The notes: generated by a model not told the origin, from the sequence alone. DNA of 64,000 bases from an uncultured Chloroflexota bacterium (GCA_902791025.1 CADATZ010000005.1:62001-126000), one strand, 5' to 3'; shown: positions 7,309-16,205, counted from the stretch's first letter. A program made the numbers and translations.

Positions 7309-7787
7309 ACCCGCAGCTCCCTTCTCACTACCTGATACATGGCATCCGGTGTCGGCGTTGTACTCGTCATGATCTCAACCGGCTCCATGATGGATGTGCC
7401 GTAATAGCTTTTGAGCTTCGCGATATTCAGCTTTGACTGATACCCTCGGCCATTCGCATAATGCCAGTAGTCGCCCTGTATATAAACCGGCGTCGGATGC
7501 GGAGCCGTGAAGACCCAGAAGTCTACCACCTGGCCGCCTCTTCCGGTACGGCCTCCCATCACATGTTTTTGAAATACAAAATCCAGCTTCAGCCGGTACA
7601 GCGCCAGCGCACACCAGTATTCCTCTTTGGAGTCCGGCATGATACCCTGCACCGGTTTCTTTTCTGGAAACTTCTCCTTTGCGATATGCGATGTGCTCAC
7701 CGGCTTTGGCCGGACATAAACCTTATTGCCCGCCCCTCGTACCGTTGAGCGTCCCTTGATCTGAAACACATCCTTCTTCGCAACCAC
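7305..7787 (-). CDS. PD-(D/E)XK-like nuclease within the structural gene module
   Basis: A 160-residue protein. SKEEYWCALALYRLKLDFVFQ is followed by GGRTGRGGQVVDFWVF and PVYIQGDYWHY. This spacing (E in a helix, then G-x-V-V-D-F, then a beta-strand ending in x-G-x-Y-W-H) matches the restriction-endonuclease-like fold seen in Vsr-like and phage homing-type nucleases. The second acidic/lysine motif is replaced by Q-G-D. It overlaps the gene downstream by 4 bases. It could trim or nick DNA during packaging or injection, or be a free-standing homing endonuclease; activity not shown. Confidence 0.6.
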   Translation of the reverse strand: MVAKKDVFQIKGRSTVRGAGNKVYVRPKPVSTSHIAKEKFPEKKPVQGIMPDSKEEYWCALALYRLKLDFVFQKHVMGGRTGRGGQVVDFWVFTAPHPTPVYIQGDYWHYANGRGYQSKLNIAKLKSYYGTSIMEPVEIMTSTTPTPDAMYQVVRRELRV

Positions 7788-7809
7788 CCTACCACCTACA
7801 TCCTACATC

Positions 7810-10800
7810 CTAAATTTCATTCAACGTCAGCTGGATCAGCATTCCCGGCCGATCCATCTCCCGCAGATTGCTGACATGCGGCGGATCCACAAAAACGATC
7901 TTGTTATCAAAAGGATAGGTAAATGCTTCCATGTGCAAAGCCGTGGCGTTGTTCGCCCAGTTGATCAAAGTCTCCAGCCTGTCCCACGGTGTTATCGTTT
8001 CCACTTCTCCGCGGAGGTTGACATCATCCACCACATTCCGGCAGCTCAGGCCGATGCTGTATTTGGTACCGATCTTGACGACTGTCTTCATAACAACGGC
8101 CTTTACAAAAGGAGTCCGCTTCTTGTCATTCGTCTGCAATCTCAGCCGGTACCGCAGTCTCTTTGCGGATACCCCGAAGTTCGCCTTGAACTTCACTTCC
8201 TGATCCGGACTCGTCACATAATGCTCATTCATCGGATACCATGTCGGATCCTGATCGATCTGATAGTCCGCCTCGATATAAACATTGTCGGCTTCGAGAT
8301 GTTCAGCCATTATGTTCATGCTGCCCCACTGTTTGATGACATCCACCATCCCGATCGACATCCAGCTGGAAACCAGTACCGATTCATGTGTATACTCCGC
8401 CTCGTCATCATAGTAGGCCTTCAATGTATTGGACGGCATCACCAGCCACACAATATCATCTCCGACGGATATCCACAGCCGGTCAGGTCTCGTCCCGGAG
8501 ATCGCCTGAAAACCGATAGCCCGGATCCGTTCACCGGCATTCGGAGCCCGGTAGATCTCATGCCATCCGGAATTATTATTCAGCATCACCGAGCTCACAC
8601 CATCCACTGCGTCAATGGCAGCGAAGTACCTGCCCGGATAGGCCAGCATGTCACTGATCTGCCCTTGCCGTTCCTCCGGTAATCCCGTGTCGCGGTCTGG
8701 TCCCACCGCGTCCACCTGCTGGTTGTAGTAGCGTTGGATCCCTCCCCGCATCCAGCGGAAATAATAGTAGACGTTATGGACCATGGAGCTCTTCCCGTTC
8801 CATTCCTCCATCACCGTGCTCAGTTCTTCCAGGTTGATCGTGTCTATTACGTTCTCTCCTGATATGGAATGGATCATCCCTTCCCGATTGATCCACAGCG
8901 TTTTGTACTGAGTGTTCATCATTTGCGGATATTCGTTCAGACCGGTGATCTTTCCATAGGAATCATTGAAAGTCATCGAAGTAACGAATTTGTCGTAGGG
9001 TACCGTCTCGATTTTCAAAGACTCCATTACCGGACTCGATCCTGCTGTGATCGTGATATGCAGCCGGCGCCATCTTCGCTTCGTTGTGAATGCCACATAT
9101 AGTTCTTCCTGGTTTGTTTCCAGCTGAACAGTTTTGACGTCTTCGTAAATGATGTTATCTTCCGATGCCTGAAATGCTACAGAGAAAGTGGCTCCGTCCC
9201 CTGTGATTACACCGGCAGTGATCTTATATAGAACCGATACATCATCCGGCTTCATAAAGTCTACCCCATCGGTAAAAAGTTCCGATTCTCCCCGCGGGAT
9301 AATGCTGTCTGCTTCCCGGATCATGTTTCCGTTACCGTCATCTACTTCCGGATTGAGATCTGCAAGGACGATTTGTTCCGGCAGCCAGTCCGTTATCGCT
9401 GATTGGCTCACACTGATTTGATGGTGGTCGTCATCGTTCTGAGCACGCCAAAGCATCAGCCCGTTTGTATCTCTGACGGTCTGCAAGTACATCGCACAAT
9501 TCTGGATCAGAACCTGTTCCCGTGGATCTTCTTCCGGGTCCGGTTCTTCCTCCGCATCCGGATCAACCGGCGGCATCATATAATGCTGATATTCATCCGC
9601 AATGCTCATCCAATTACCATTCGCCCATTTCATTTTCCTGATAGGGATCCTGTCCCCCTGTGCGAAAAAGATAATGTCATTGGCAATAATTATGTCCGTT
9701 ACATACCCAGTCAGGCCATGAGTCTCCTGCGGTATTTCATAAAAGGTATCGGTATCCGTAATGATGTAGACTGTAGAATCATCCTGTTCAATTGTCCATG
9801 GTTCATCCACTGTCAGGCTGTCGGTATCATTGGATACCACAGTCCGCCAGACAGATTCGGTCTCAGCGATACCTGTGCCATTGATGATCCCGACCCGGCA
9901 GCCTTTCCACTGATCAACTGTCCAGCTTTTTGCTTTATCAATAATTTTGTAAGGATCAAATTCCACGGCAGGAGTAACAGGTTCCGGTGTACTTTCTGGA
10001 CCATCAGGATTCTCCGGGTCTTCCGGTTCCGGTTCCGGTGCATCCTCTGTCGGCTTGTACATACCGATTTCTCCGTTGACATACAGCTTCGGTTCTCCCG
10101 TCGGCAGCTGCGTCAATGCGAAAGTCAGCTGCTTATAAGTAAAGAACCGGGCCATCCTTCCGGTGTCCGCTGCACTCAGCCGGTAATACAGATCATATCC
10201 GTAAAACGAACCCCAACGTCCTTTGTAAACTTTCGTGCTGGATTCTTCGACCGGCTTCATACCGATCTGCCAGCAGTTGCTCAGCTCCCCCCGGTCCGCC
10301 TTGGCCATGATCCAATAGGTTCCCGCAGCAAGGGACTGGGACGCGAATGAGAACTTCCGGAACTCGCTCACCACGTCTGTGATCTCATCCACAGTATAAA
10401 CATGCTGCGTGATCACGCTGCCAGGTACTCCGTTGTCATCATTGCAAAGGCTGACGGTCAGCCCTGACTCCGGCACACCTCTGCGCCGGAGCAGGATATA
10501 AAGCTGACCTATCCCAATGGAAGTTGTAATGGAAAAATGTGTTGCATAAGCGTTCGAGGATTCGATCATCTTCCAGGTAACTGAACCCGGATAATTGCTG
10601 ATCGCATCCTTGAGCCCTTTTGCGTAATACTCAAGCGGCGCATTATAGATCTGCTGCCATGCAGTCTGACACCGTTTTGAATCAAAGAAGCGTGTCGTGT
10701 CCGTCTCGTAATCTTCCAGAGCCCTGCCTCCGCTCCAGTCATCCTGAGCGGTTGCGGACCATGGCTCTTCCAGATCCTCATACTTCGTCGTTCCGCTTTT

Positions 10801-10962
10801 TGTTCGCAGTGCCGACCGTTGGTTCGGATCCATTGAAATGTTGAAAGGATCTGCAGCCCCTTTCGAGTCACAGATGATCAGACCAAGCGTCTTCTCACCA
10901 TCCGTCAAAGACACATGATGTGTACTCTGCTTTATCTGCGGTCCTACTTCGACATGAGTCAT
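7810..10962 (-). CDS. Large tail nozzle / tail-hub protein
   Basis: A 1050-residue protein between the connector-type protein and the adaptor genes, the place of the nozzle protein (T7 gp12 / P22 gp10 role) in short-tailed phages. Its sequence is dominated by beta segments with regularly spaced W, Y and G residues, as in propeller-based nozzles. There is an acidic Pro/Glu linker near residues 300-330 (EPEPEDPENPDGPESTPEP) and another near 475 (DPDAEEEPDPEEDP). It has no signal peptide or membrane segment. The function is inferred from position and composition, not from a recognised motif. Confidence 0.6.
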   Translation of the reverse strand: MTHVEVGPQIKQSTHHVSLTDGEKTLGLIICDSKGAADPFNISMDPNQRSALRTKSGTTKYEDLEEPWSATAQDDWSGGRALEDYETDTTRFFDSKRCQTAWQQIYNAPLEYYAKGLKDAISNYPGSVTWKMIESSNAYATHFSITTSIGIGQLYILLRRRGVPESGLTVSLCNDDNGVPGSVITQHVYTVDEITDVVSEFRKFSFASQSLAAGTYWIMAKADRGELSNCWQIGMKPVEESSTKVYKGRWGSFYGYDLYYRLSAADTGRMARFFTYKQLTFALTQLPTGEPKLYVNGEIGMYKPTEDAPEPEPEDPENPDGPESTPEPVTPAVEFDPYKIIDKAKSWTVDQWKGCRVGIINGTGIAETESVWRTVVSNDTDSLTVDEPWTIEQDDSTVYIITDTDTFYEIPQETHGLTGYVTDIIIANDIIFFAQGDRIPIRKMKWANGNWMSIADEYQHYMMPPVDPDAEEEPDPEEDPREQVLIQNCAMYLQTVRDTNGLMLWRAQNDDDHHQISVSQSAITDWLPEQIVLADLNPEVDDGNGNMIREADSIIPRGESELFTDGVDFMKPDDVSVLYKITAGVITGDGATFSVAFQASEDNIIYEDVKTVQLETNQEELYVAFTTKRRWRRLHITITAGSSPVMESLKIETVPYDKFVTSMTFNDSYGKITGLNEYPQMMNTQYKTLWINREGMIHSISGENVIDTINLEELSTVMEEWNGKSSMVHNVYYYFRWMRGGIQRYYNQQVDAVGPDRDTGLPEERQGQISDMLAYPGRYFAAIDAVDGVSSVMLNNNSGWHEIYRAPNAGERIRAIGFQAISGTRPDRLWISVGDDIVWLVMPSNTLKAYYDDEAEYTHESVLVSSWMSIGMVDVIKQWGSMNIMAEHLEADNVYIEADYQIDQDPTWYPMNEHYVTSPDQEVKFKANFGVSAKRLRYRLRLQTNDKKRTPFVKAVVMKTVVKIGTKYSIGLSCRNVVDDVNLRGEVETITPWDRLETLINWANNATALHMEAFTYPFDNKIVFVDPPHVSNLREMDRPGMLIQLTLNEI

Positions 10963-10974
10963 ACAATCTCTCCC

Positions 10975-11742
10975 CTACCAACACGGAAACGTCATCGTCC
11001 TGATCTTCAGCCGCTTGTTTGGCAGCTGGCCATAATCCCGTTCATAGATCTTCGCCTCATTGTACATGTCAGTGCTCACCAGGTTATCCTTATGCGTCTT
11101 CTGGATCAAATGCCGGCACAGATAAAGCCAGGACATATACCGCAAATACAGTGGATCAACCTGACTGCTGATCTCGTCATCCTTCCCGACTGCTCCGTGA
11201 TAATCCACGTAAGACAGGCGGATCGTTCCGCCCTTCTCGTAGATATTCCGGTGCTTGTTATAAAGGACCAGCCATCTGTCCTCAATGCGCCAGTAATGGC
11301 ACACCGACCACTGCTGTCCGGTAAGCAGCACTTCCCGCACATCTTCGGTCACTCCGTCAGGCAGCTCGTAATCAACAACATCCGGATCATAGACAAGACT
11401 GTCATCATACTTCATGATGCGGTACATTCGCAGCACGGAATTGACCGCGTTGATCAGGTTCTGTGTGTCAAATTCCTGCCATGCCCCAATCGTGATCTCA
11501 TCGCCTGGCTCGACATCGTATATATTCTCAGTCCAAATTGTCTGTCCGGAACTTTGGCGGATCCTCCCGAACTTTCCCGCAGCCTTACCGGACCGGAACC
11601 AGATTGTACCGCCGCCAAACTCCGCGACCCTGCCGCTCAGTTCCCGGCAAACCAATTGATCTCCGGAGACAGAAGTCACCGTATAATCCTCAGTTCCTTT
11701 CGCAAAAGCGGCCAGATCCAATGTCGCATCAAAAAGTTCCAT
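10975..11742 (-). CDS. Head-tail connector (adaptor) protein
   Basis: A 255-residue protein placed just upstream of the nozzle gene. The C-terminal half is helical (YLRYMSWLYLCRHLIQKTHKD, then MYNEAKIYERDYGQLP), like the helical bundle of podovirus adaptor proteins that bind the portal (P22 gp4 / T7 gp11 role). The N-terminal half is beta-rich with repeated W. Only position, length and predicted fold support the name. The start has a GGTTGA box 5 bases ahead. Confidence 0.55.
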   Translation of the reverse strand: MELFDATLDLAAFAKGTEDYTVTSVSGDQLVCRELSGRVAEFGGGTIWFRSGKAAGKFGRIRQSSGQTIWTENIYDVEPGDEITIGAWQEFDTQNLINAVNSVLRMYRIMKYDDSLVYDPDVVDYELPDGVTEDVREVLLTGQQWSVCHYWRIEDRWLVLYNKHRNIYEKGGTIRLSYVDYHGAVGKDDEISSQVDPLYLRYMSWLYLCRHLIQKTHKDNLVSTDMYNEAKIYERDYGQLPNKRLKIRTMTFPCW

Positions 11743-11754
11743 TCAACCTCCACT

Positions 11755-11818
11755 GAGCACATGGGGACTGACACCCGTGCCGCACAGCCGGCACTGCGTG
11801 TCTGTCCCCATGTGCGTC
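11755..11818. repeat. 65-bp imperfect palindrome, copy 1
   Basis: The ends gagcacatggggac and gtccccatgtgcgtc are inverted and enclose a shorter inner inverted repeat. It sits between the connector gene and a 66-residue gene in the same operon. Further copies are at 13947, 31264, 34751, 43805 and 48379. Confidence 0.85.
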
Positions 11819-11820
11819 GC

Positions 11821-12021
11821 TTATTCTTCCGGACAGTAAAACTCCAGCTTTCCTCTCGGCTTGAATGCACGCCGAACCATGACGACCTGACCATTCAGCG
11901 GATCCCGGAATTTCATTTCAAACAAAGAACTCAGATCATAAACCACATCAGCAGCAGCCACATCAGCTGCAGTTACTTCTTCTTCATTCTTACTTCTTAC
12001 TTCTTCATTTTTCTTTCCCAT
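11821..12021 (-). CDS. Small acidic hypothetical protein with repeat-derived N-terminus
   Basis: A 66-residue protein between the endolysin and the connector gene, overlapping the endolysin end by 17 bases. The first 15 codons (NEEVRSKNEEEV) are written by a heptanucleotide repeat of the gaagaag/taagaat type at 11968-12015. The C-terminal part (LFEMKFRDPLNGQVVMVRRAFKPRG) looks like a normal beta-rich fold. Function unknown. The repeat-built N-terminus suggests the original start may be further in. Confidence 0.5.
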   Translation of the reverse strand: MGKKNEEVRSKNEEEVTAADVAAADVVYDLSSLFEMKFRDPLNGQVVMVRRAFKPRGKLEFYCPEE

Positions 12022-12694
12022 CGTATTTCTCCAAAATCACGGTGCCGTCATAGTCATACTCTGCAATGCACAGATTCGCACCGATAAAATGGAAAGGCAG
12101 TCCGTCCTTCCATTTGACGTCATCAAAGATGTATACCCGGTCACCCTTCTGCAGCACGATATTTGACCGCTGAACTGTTGTCCACCGCCTAACATAAACA
12201 TACTCACAGGCAATCCGATAAACTCCCGCGGCCAACAGGTCTTTCTCTTCCTGACCACCGGCAGCCGGCAGCTGATCACTGAAGTTCTTCAGCGGCAGGT
12301 CCATCGGATCAAAATGAGATTTGTAATCGTACCACACACGCCTTGCCTCAAAATGCAGGTGAGGCCCGGTCGTGTATCCGGTCTGTCCGGAGATCCCTAT
12401 CTCTTGTCCCTGCTTGACATATTGATCCTTAAGGACCAGTACTACCTTCAAATGTGCATACAAAGTCGAATGGTCTTTGTCATGCTGAATGACTACCAGA
12501 TATCCAAACCCGGTGCTATCCCATCCAGCAGCCATCACAATACCATCCGCACTGGCAAGTACCTCTGTCCCTTCCGGGCAGGCGTAATCGATTCCAGTGT
12601 GTGGCTTACCATAAATCGTCACACCGGGGATCAATTCCCCGTACCGCTGGGAAATCGGATAGTCCCCCTTGAAAGGCTGCCGATATTCCTTCAT
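12005..12694 (-). CDS. Endolysin, M23 family peptidase with C-terminal SH3-like domain
   Basis: A 229-residue protein. Residues 30-118 carry the lysostaphin-type zinc site: H32 and D36 in PHTGIDYACPEG, H81 in YAHL, and H112-x-H114 in GPHLHFEAR. The C-terminal 80 residues (VYVRRWTTVQRSNIVLQKGD) resemble a bacterial SH3 cell-wall-binding domain. There is no signal peptide, so release depends on the adjacent holin. It cleaves peptide cross-links of peptidoglycan at lysis. It overlaps the following and preceding small genes by a few bases. Confidence 0.88.
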   Translation of the reverse strand: MKEYRQPFKGDYPISQRYGELIPGVTIYGKPHTGIDYACPEGTEVLASADGIVMAAGWDSTGFGYLVVIQHDKDHSTLYAHLKVVLVLKDQYVKQGQEIGISGQTGYTTGPHLHFEARRVWYDYKSHFDPMDLPLKNFSDQLPAAGGQEEKDLLAAGVYRIACEYVYVRRWTTVQRSNIVLQKGDRVYIFDDVKWKDGLPFHFIGANLCIAEYDYDGTVILEKYDGKEK

Positions 12695-12951
12695 CTCAGA
12701 TCCACATTCTCGATCTTGCCGCGAACTTCCAGCACGTGCAGGTACTGTCCCATAAACCGCAGCTGCTTCTTCAGCAGGTGCAGCGGGCAGTCATGCTCCG
12801 GCCCTTCCTGTCCGGTCAATTCCGCCGCTTCGATCCGGCTGCAGTAATCCCGCAGCTTGTAATAGCGGATCCGCAGCTGATGATATTCAGCCTGCATCCG
12901 CTCCTTATAATTTCCGCTCGTCATCTTTTCGATTGTGTCTTTGAGTTCCAT
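12691..12951 (-). CDS. Small helical phage protein in lysis region
   Basis: An 86-residue protein, MELKDTIEKMTSGNYKERM..., predicted to be all helical with two cysteines. Proteins of this kind (TIEKMxSxxYKERFxAEYxQ, LxxQLxxMxxYLxxLExRA) are widespread just after or before lysis genes in phages of Clostridia, with no assigned role. It overlaps the endolysin start by 4 bases and has a GGAGT ribosome binding site. Real gene, unknown function. Confidence 0.7.
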   Translation of the reverse strand: MELKDTIEKMTSGNYKERMQAEYHQLRIRYYKLRDYCSRIEAAELTGQEGPEHDCPLHLLKKQLRFMGQYLHVLEVRGKIENVDLR

Positions 12952-12966
12952 CTTTTACTCCATACT

Positions 12967-13203
12967 TTAGATCACGACATTTTCAAATTTTTTGTAAGCG
13001 TCAAGATACCATTGTTCCTTATCGCCGTTATATGTCAGTTCATAATACATTCCATCAAATAAACTTGTTGATAGCAAGTATTTCCAGTTTTGCAGAGTCT
13101 TGCATTTCCAAACGATATATATGTCATAACAAGGTTTTGGATCAGATTTATCCAAATGCTTATCAACATATTCTCGAACGATATTTATTGCCTTAGTATC
13201 CAT
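12967..13203 (-). CDS. DUF6275 family protein
   Basis: A 78-residue protein. The stretch YDIYIVWKCKTLQNWKYLLS, followed by DGMYYELTYNGDK and LDAYKKFENVVI, is the full signature of DUF6275, a family known only from phages and prophages of Gram-positive anaerobes. It follows the preceding lysis-region gene with no gap. The role in the virus is unknown. Confidence 0.85.
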   Translation of the reverse strand: MDTKAINIVREYVDKHLDKSDPKPCYDIYIVWKCKTLQNWKYLLSTSLFDGMYYELTYNGDKEQWYLDAYKKFENVVI

Positions 13204-13204
13204 C

Positions 13205-13516
13205 TCATTTCCTCATCACTTCTGCGGCCAGACGCTTCAGATGCTTTTCATAATCTTCTTCGGCTTTCTTATACTGCTCCTTCAGCTTGTCCAGGGACCC
13301 GTTGATGATCCCTGCATCGTGCAATTTTTCAGCCATCAGGCACGTTAGCTCTCCCTGATAGTCGATCTTCGTCCACAGCAGGAAGTCATTTTCCGTCTTG
13401 GTCTGCTGCAGTTTCTTGATCGCGTCCAGCTGACTGTTGACCGCTCTGGTCACGATCAGCGTTATGACCGTTGTCAGAATACCGGCTGCTGAAATAATCT
13501 GCAAAACTTGGTTCAT
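13205..13516 (-). CDS. Membrane-anchored coiled-coil protein, possible second lysis factor
   Basis: A 103-residue protein with one N-terminal membrane helix (residues 6-27, IISAAGILTTVITLIVTRAV) followed by a charged coiled coil to the end. The layout fits a small holin partner or spanin-like protein. Its start, with a strong AAGGAGAGG box, lies 131 bases inside the 3' end of the holin gene in another frame. This nested arrangement recalls lysis-gene overlaps in other phages, but no spanin motif is seen. Function uncertain. Confidence 0.65.
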   Translation of the reverse strand: MNQVLQIISAAGILTTVITLIVTRAVNSQLDAIKKLQQTKTENDFLLWTKIDYQGELTCLMAEKLHDAGIINGSLDKLKEQYKKAEEDYEKHLKRLAAEVMRK

Positions 13517-13931
13517 GGACCTCTCCTTCCTCTGTGGACATTGGACCCAGCATATCTGATATATTAAAAGTCGGCTTGGCCCATGTGAATTTATAATTGG
13601 CCAACCCGTACTGTGTGATACTGTCGCGTATCACATCTTCGTCCGGAATAGATACACCTGTATTGGTAAGATATTCCTTAGCCCGGCTGATGGCGTATGC
13701 CATCTTATCTTCACCCGTGATTCCTTTTTTCGTCCGGAAGTAATCTTCCGCTGCGGCATACCCGATCTGAGCAGCGTATGCAATCAGTCGTGCAAGATCC
13801 GGATTCTTCTCGCTGAGTTTCTTCCAGATCTCCACGCACCACTTCAGGATCAAAACGATAAACACCGGAACGAAGATCTTGATCAGCTGTTCCGCTGCCG
13901 TGCTCAATAGCATTTCCCAATTCACATCCAT
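13386..13931 (-). CDS. Holin, LLH family
   Basis: A 181-residue protein. One hydrophobic helix (about residues 9-31, with IFVPVFIVLILKW) is followed by a conserved helical stretch, IAYAAQIGYAAAEDYFRTKKGI and DKMAYAISRAKEYLTNTGV, which is the mark of the LLH holin family. LLH holins usually end near residue 120. Here a polar tail of about 60 residues continues over the start of the next gene. It opens the membrane to let the endolysin out. Confidence 0.8.
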   Translation of the reverse strand: MDVNWEMLLSTAAEQLIKIFVPVFIVLILKWCVEIWKKLSEKNPDLARLIAYAAQIGYAAAEDYFRTKKGITGEDKMAYAISRAKEYLTNTGVSIPDEDVIRDSITQYGLANYKFTWAKPTFNISDMLGPMSTEEGEVHEPSFADYFSSRYSDNGHNADRDQSGQQSAGRDQETAADQDGK

Positions 13932-13946
13932 TGCTATCTCCTTTTA

Positions 13947-14011
13947 GGAGCACATGGGGACTGGCATCTGTGTTGCGAAGCCAACACTGCGTGCCTGTCC
14001 CCATGTGCGTC
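13947..14011. repeat. 65-bp imperfect palindrome, copy 2
   Basis: The ends ggagcacatggggactggc and gcctgtccccatgtgcgtc are inverted with one mismatch. The inner arms are tgttg and caaca. It is located between the capsid-associated gene and the holin. Confidence 0.88.
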
Positions 14012-14019
14012 TTACTTTC

Positions 14020-14385
14020 TCACAGCACGCCGCCGGCTGAAACCCCAACCTTCACCCAGCCAAAACTCGGTGAAGTCCCGGAGACGGTCGCGACTGCCCG
14101 GCGATACCGGCCCTTCCCGCGGACCTTGATGTTCTTCTCACCGGCTTCGGTGATGTCCGGGAAGGTCACAATGTCTTTCCAGGTAACCTTGTCGTCAGAC
14201 CCCTGGATCTTCAGAACGATCTTCGGTGTGGTTCCGGAGATCGTTCCGCCAACGACTGCCCTATAGTTGAGCTCATAGAAGTCATCTCCATGGAAGTCAA
14301 CGGCATCGCCGGTGGTGGTGCTGGTCATTGCGCTGGTCGTTTCGATCAGCATCAGTTCCTTATCAAAAGCTCCTGCTGTCTTCAT
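14020..14385 (-). CDS. Head decoration / capsid-associated protein
   Basis: A 121-residue protein starting MKTAGAFDKEL at 14385, where a strong GAGGAGGT box lies 5 bases ahead; a longer frame without a good signal exists upstream. The sequence is beta-rich, with VVGGTISGTTPKIVLKIQGSDD and GKGRYRRAVATVSGTSPS, an Ig-like or galectin-like pattern found in phage decoration and head-fibre proteins. It follows the major capsid gene by 11 bases. Probably stabilises the capsid surface. Confidence 0.65.
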   Translation of the reverse strand: MKTAGAFDKELMLIETTSAMTSTTTGDAVDFHGDDFYELNYRAVVGGTISGTTPKIVLKIQGSDDKVTWKDIVTFPDITEAGEKNIKVRGKGRYRRAVATVSGTSPSFGWVKVGVSAGGVL

Positions 14386-14396
14386 CCTGCACCTCC

Positions 14397-15404
14397 TCAC
14401 ATAAACTTCAGCCCGGTCAGCCAGGAAAGACTGCGGCGGTGGGTCACGATGTGGCCGATATCCCACTTGACAATTGTGCGGTCAGTCACACCGTCATCCA
14501 GCTCACCGATATGCTTTGCGCTAAGCGGAGCATACTGCCACGGCTGGTAGTGCTTCTTGTCCTGGCGGACAAAAAGGACGGACGTGGAATTGCCATTGGT
14601 CGGATCGATCGTGCCGTCATACAATTCCTTGTTGGTGATGATCGGAATATCCAACCCATTCGCGTCGGTGTCCTCGTAGGTGTTGCCGGCATCGACAAAC
14701 TTGACGCCGTTGTAGTCCACGAACTGACGGCCCAGGCTGTCTTCTGTTGTCTTCAAATATCCAGAATCCCGGCAAAGCGCCCGGAAGTGTGTCAGGAAAG
14801 TGGAATTGCAGACTGCAAAGTCCGGCTTCTTTCCGTCGATCGCCTCGATCGCCTTATCCAGCTGCAGGAAAAATATGGAAATGTTCGTTGCGTAATTTGC
14901 GCCGGTCGGACTCAGATCCAGCACCGCGTTCCCTGCCGGGTTCGCGCAGACCTTCTGCCCCGGAAATTCTTCATTGATCATGTAGCGGACGCCAACGATT
15001 GCGTCCGGATCCTTCGACGGTTCGTTGTTGACCCACGCGTCATTGAACTGCCGCGTCATCGTGACGATGGTGTCATCAACCTGCTGCGTCATCGGATCTA
15101 CGATCTTCGGTGTCTTGTCATCGCGGATCAGGTAGTCAACGTCAATCGTATTACCGAATGAAAAGACACCGGCCTGCACCGGTTCCGGCTTTCCCTGGAT
15201 CACGGACTTGAAAGGTTCGTTGATCTTACGCCAGGAAAGCGGATTCCGTTTCCCGTTTCGGAAGGTCTGCACAGTCAGCGCCTGAATGTTTTCAAACTTC
15301 AGCGTGTCGGCCAGTGCGCTTTCTTCCTGCACGGTGAGGATGATCCCCTGCTCTAACTGGTAGGGGCTCAGTACATACATGTCAGCCAAACTCAAAGCTG
15401 CCAT
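14397..15404 (-). CDS. Major capsid protein
   Basis: A 335-residue protein directly after the scaffold gene. Typical features of the HK97-like capsid fold are an N-terminal helix with LEQGIILTVQEESAL, a strand-rich E-loop region (WRKINEPFKSV), long helices around DDTIVTMTRQFNDAWV and IFFLQLDKAIEAIDG, and a P-domain ending with LFVRQDKKHYQPWQY. No prohead protease is seen, in line with the separate scaffold. Named from position, size and general pattern. Confidence 0.78.
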   Translation of the reverse strand: MAALSLADMYVLSPYQLEQGIILTVQEESALADTLKFENIQALTVQTFRNGKRNPLSWRKINEPFKSVIQGKPEPVQAGVFSFGNTIDVDYLIRDDKTPKIVDPMTQQVDDTIVTMTRQFNDAWVNNEPSKDPDAIVGVRYMINEEFPGQKVCANPAGNAVLDLSPTGANYATNISIFFLQLDKAIEAIDGKKPDFAVCNSTFLTHFRALCRDSGYLKTTEDSLGRQFVDYNGVKFVDAGNTYEDTDANGLDIPIITNKELYDGTIDPTNGNSTSVLFVRQDKKHYQPWQYAPLSAKHIGELDDGVTDRTIVKWDIGHIVTHRRSLSWLTGLKFM

Positions 15405-15407
15405 AAG

Positions 15408-16172
15408 TTATCTCCTTCTTGGCTCTCTCAATCCGGCGCTGATCAGATCAGATCTGTCAACCGTCTTGGGATCGCGGTAGGTGCTCTTGGCCCCGCCGCT
15501 GCCCAATGCCGGACTGCTCGCCATGTTCCCCGGGACTGTCCCGCTTGGGACTGTCCCATTCCCTAATCTCTGTTTCTTCGCCTCGAATGCCTGTTCAAAA
15601 GCTCTCACCATGTGGCGTCCCTTTGCAAACTTTTTCAGCTGTCCGTTCTCCGTAAAGAACTGTGTAAACTCCGGATCATCCCTGGTAATCATACCGACGC
15701 CCGCTTCCTGCGCCACGTCGTAGATATCGTTCCAGAAACCCTGTGTTACATCGCCGCCATTTGCTTTGATCCACGCCTCAGCCTCAGGACTTGCAGCAGC
15801 ACTCTGACCGCCCTGGGCTTCAGGCTGGTCCTGTCCCTGCTGCTCTGACTGACCGGTTGCCGCAAGCATTGCACGGGCCTGATCCGCTGTCGGATTCTGG
15901 ATTCCCGCCTGCTTCATCTGGTCAATCATTTTCTGGACGCGGTTATAGCTTTTGTCGGTGGATGACTGGACCAATCGCTCGATCCGATCCATCGCCGCAT
16001 TCAATTGTTCACTGGTCACATAGTTGACTTGCGGCTGATTCGCATCCTGCCCGGACAATTGACCCTGACCACCGCCAACCATCTGCTGACCACCGGCCAC
16101 TGTCCCCTGTCCACTGGTTGAATTCGCTCCCGGCTGCCCGACCGGTGCCGCTCCAATCAAACTTTCTGCCAT
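15408..16172 (-). CDS. Capsid scaffolding protein
   Basis: A 254-residue protein rich in Gln, Gly and Ala, lying immediately before the capsid gene. Disordered ends flank a helical core (VTSEQLNAAMDRIERLVQSS and YNRVQKMIDQMKQAGIQ), as in internal scaffolds of short-tailed phages. A helical basic C-terminal segment (GRHMVRAFEQAFEAKKQRLG) could bind the capsid shell. The Gly-Gln N-terminus and the GTVPSGTVPG stretch are made of short DNA repeats of the families seen elsewhere in the window. Confidence 0.75.
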   Translation of the reverse strand: MAESLIGAAPVGQPGANSTSGQGTVAGGQQMVGGGQGQLSGQDANQPQVNYVTSEQLNAAMDRIERLVQSSTDKSYNRVQKMIDQMKQAGIQNPTADQARAMLAATGQSEQQGQDQPEAQGGQSAAASPEAEAWIKANGGDVTQGFWNDIYDVAQEAGVGMITRDDPEFTQFFTENGQLKKFAKGRHMVRAFEQAFEAKKQRLGNGTVPSGTVPGNMASSPALGSGGAKSTYRDPKTVDRSDLISAGLREPRRR

Positions 16173-16205
16173 AATACTTTCTCCTCTTCTGTTGCTTTAA
16201 ACGCA

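Noticed and set aside
11755..11818. 65-bp palindromes as ordinary terminators
   Set aside because: They lack a T tract, occur within operons in front of coupled genes and have conserved loops. They may still affect mRNA, but they are a repeat family first.
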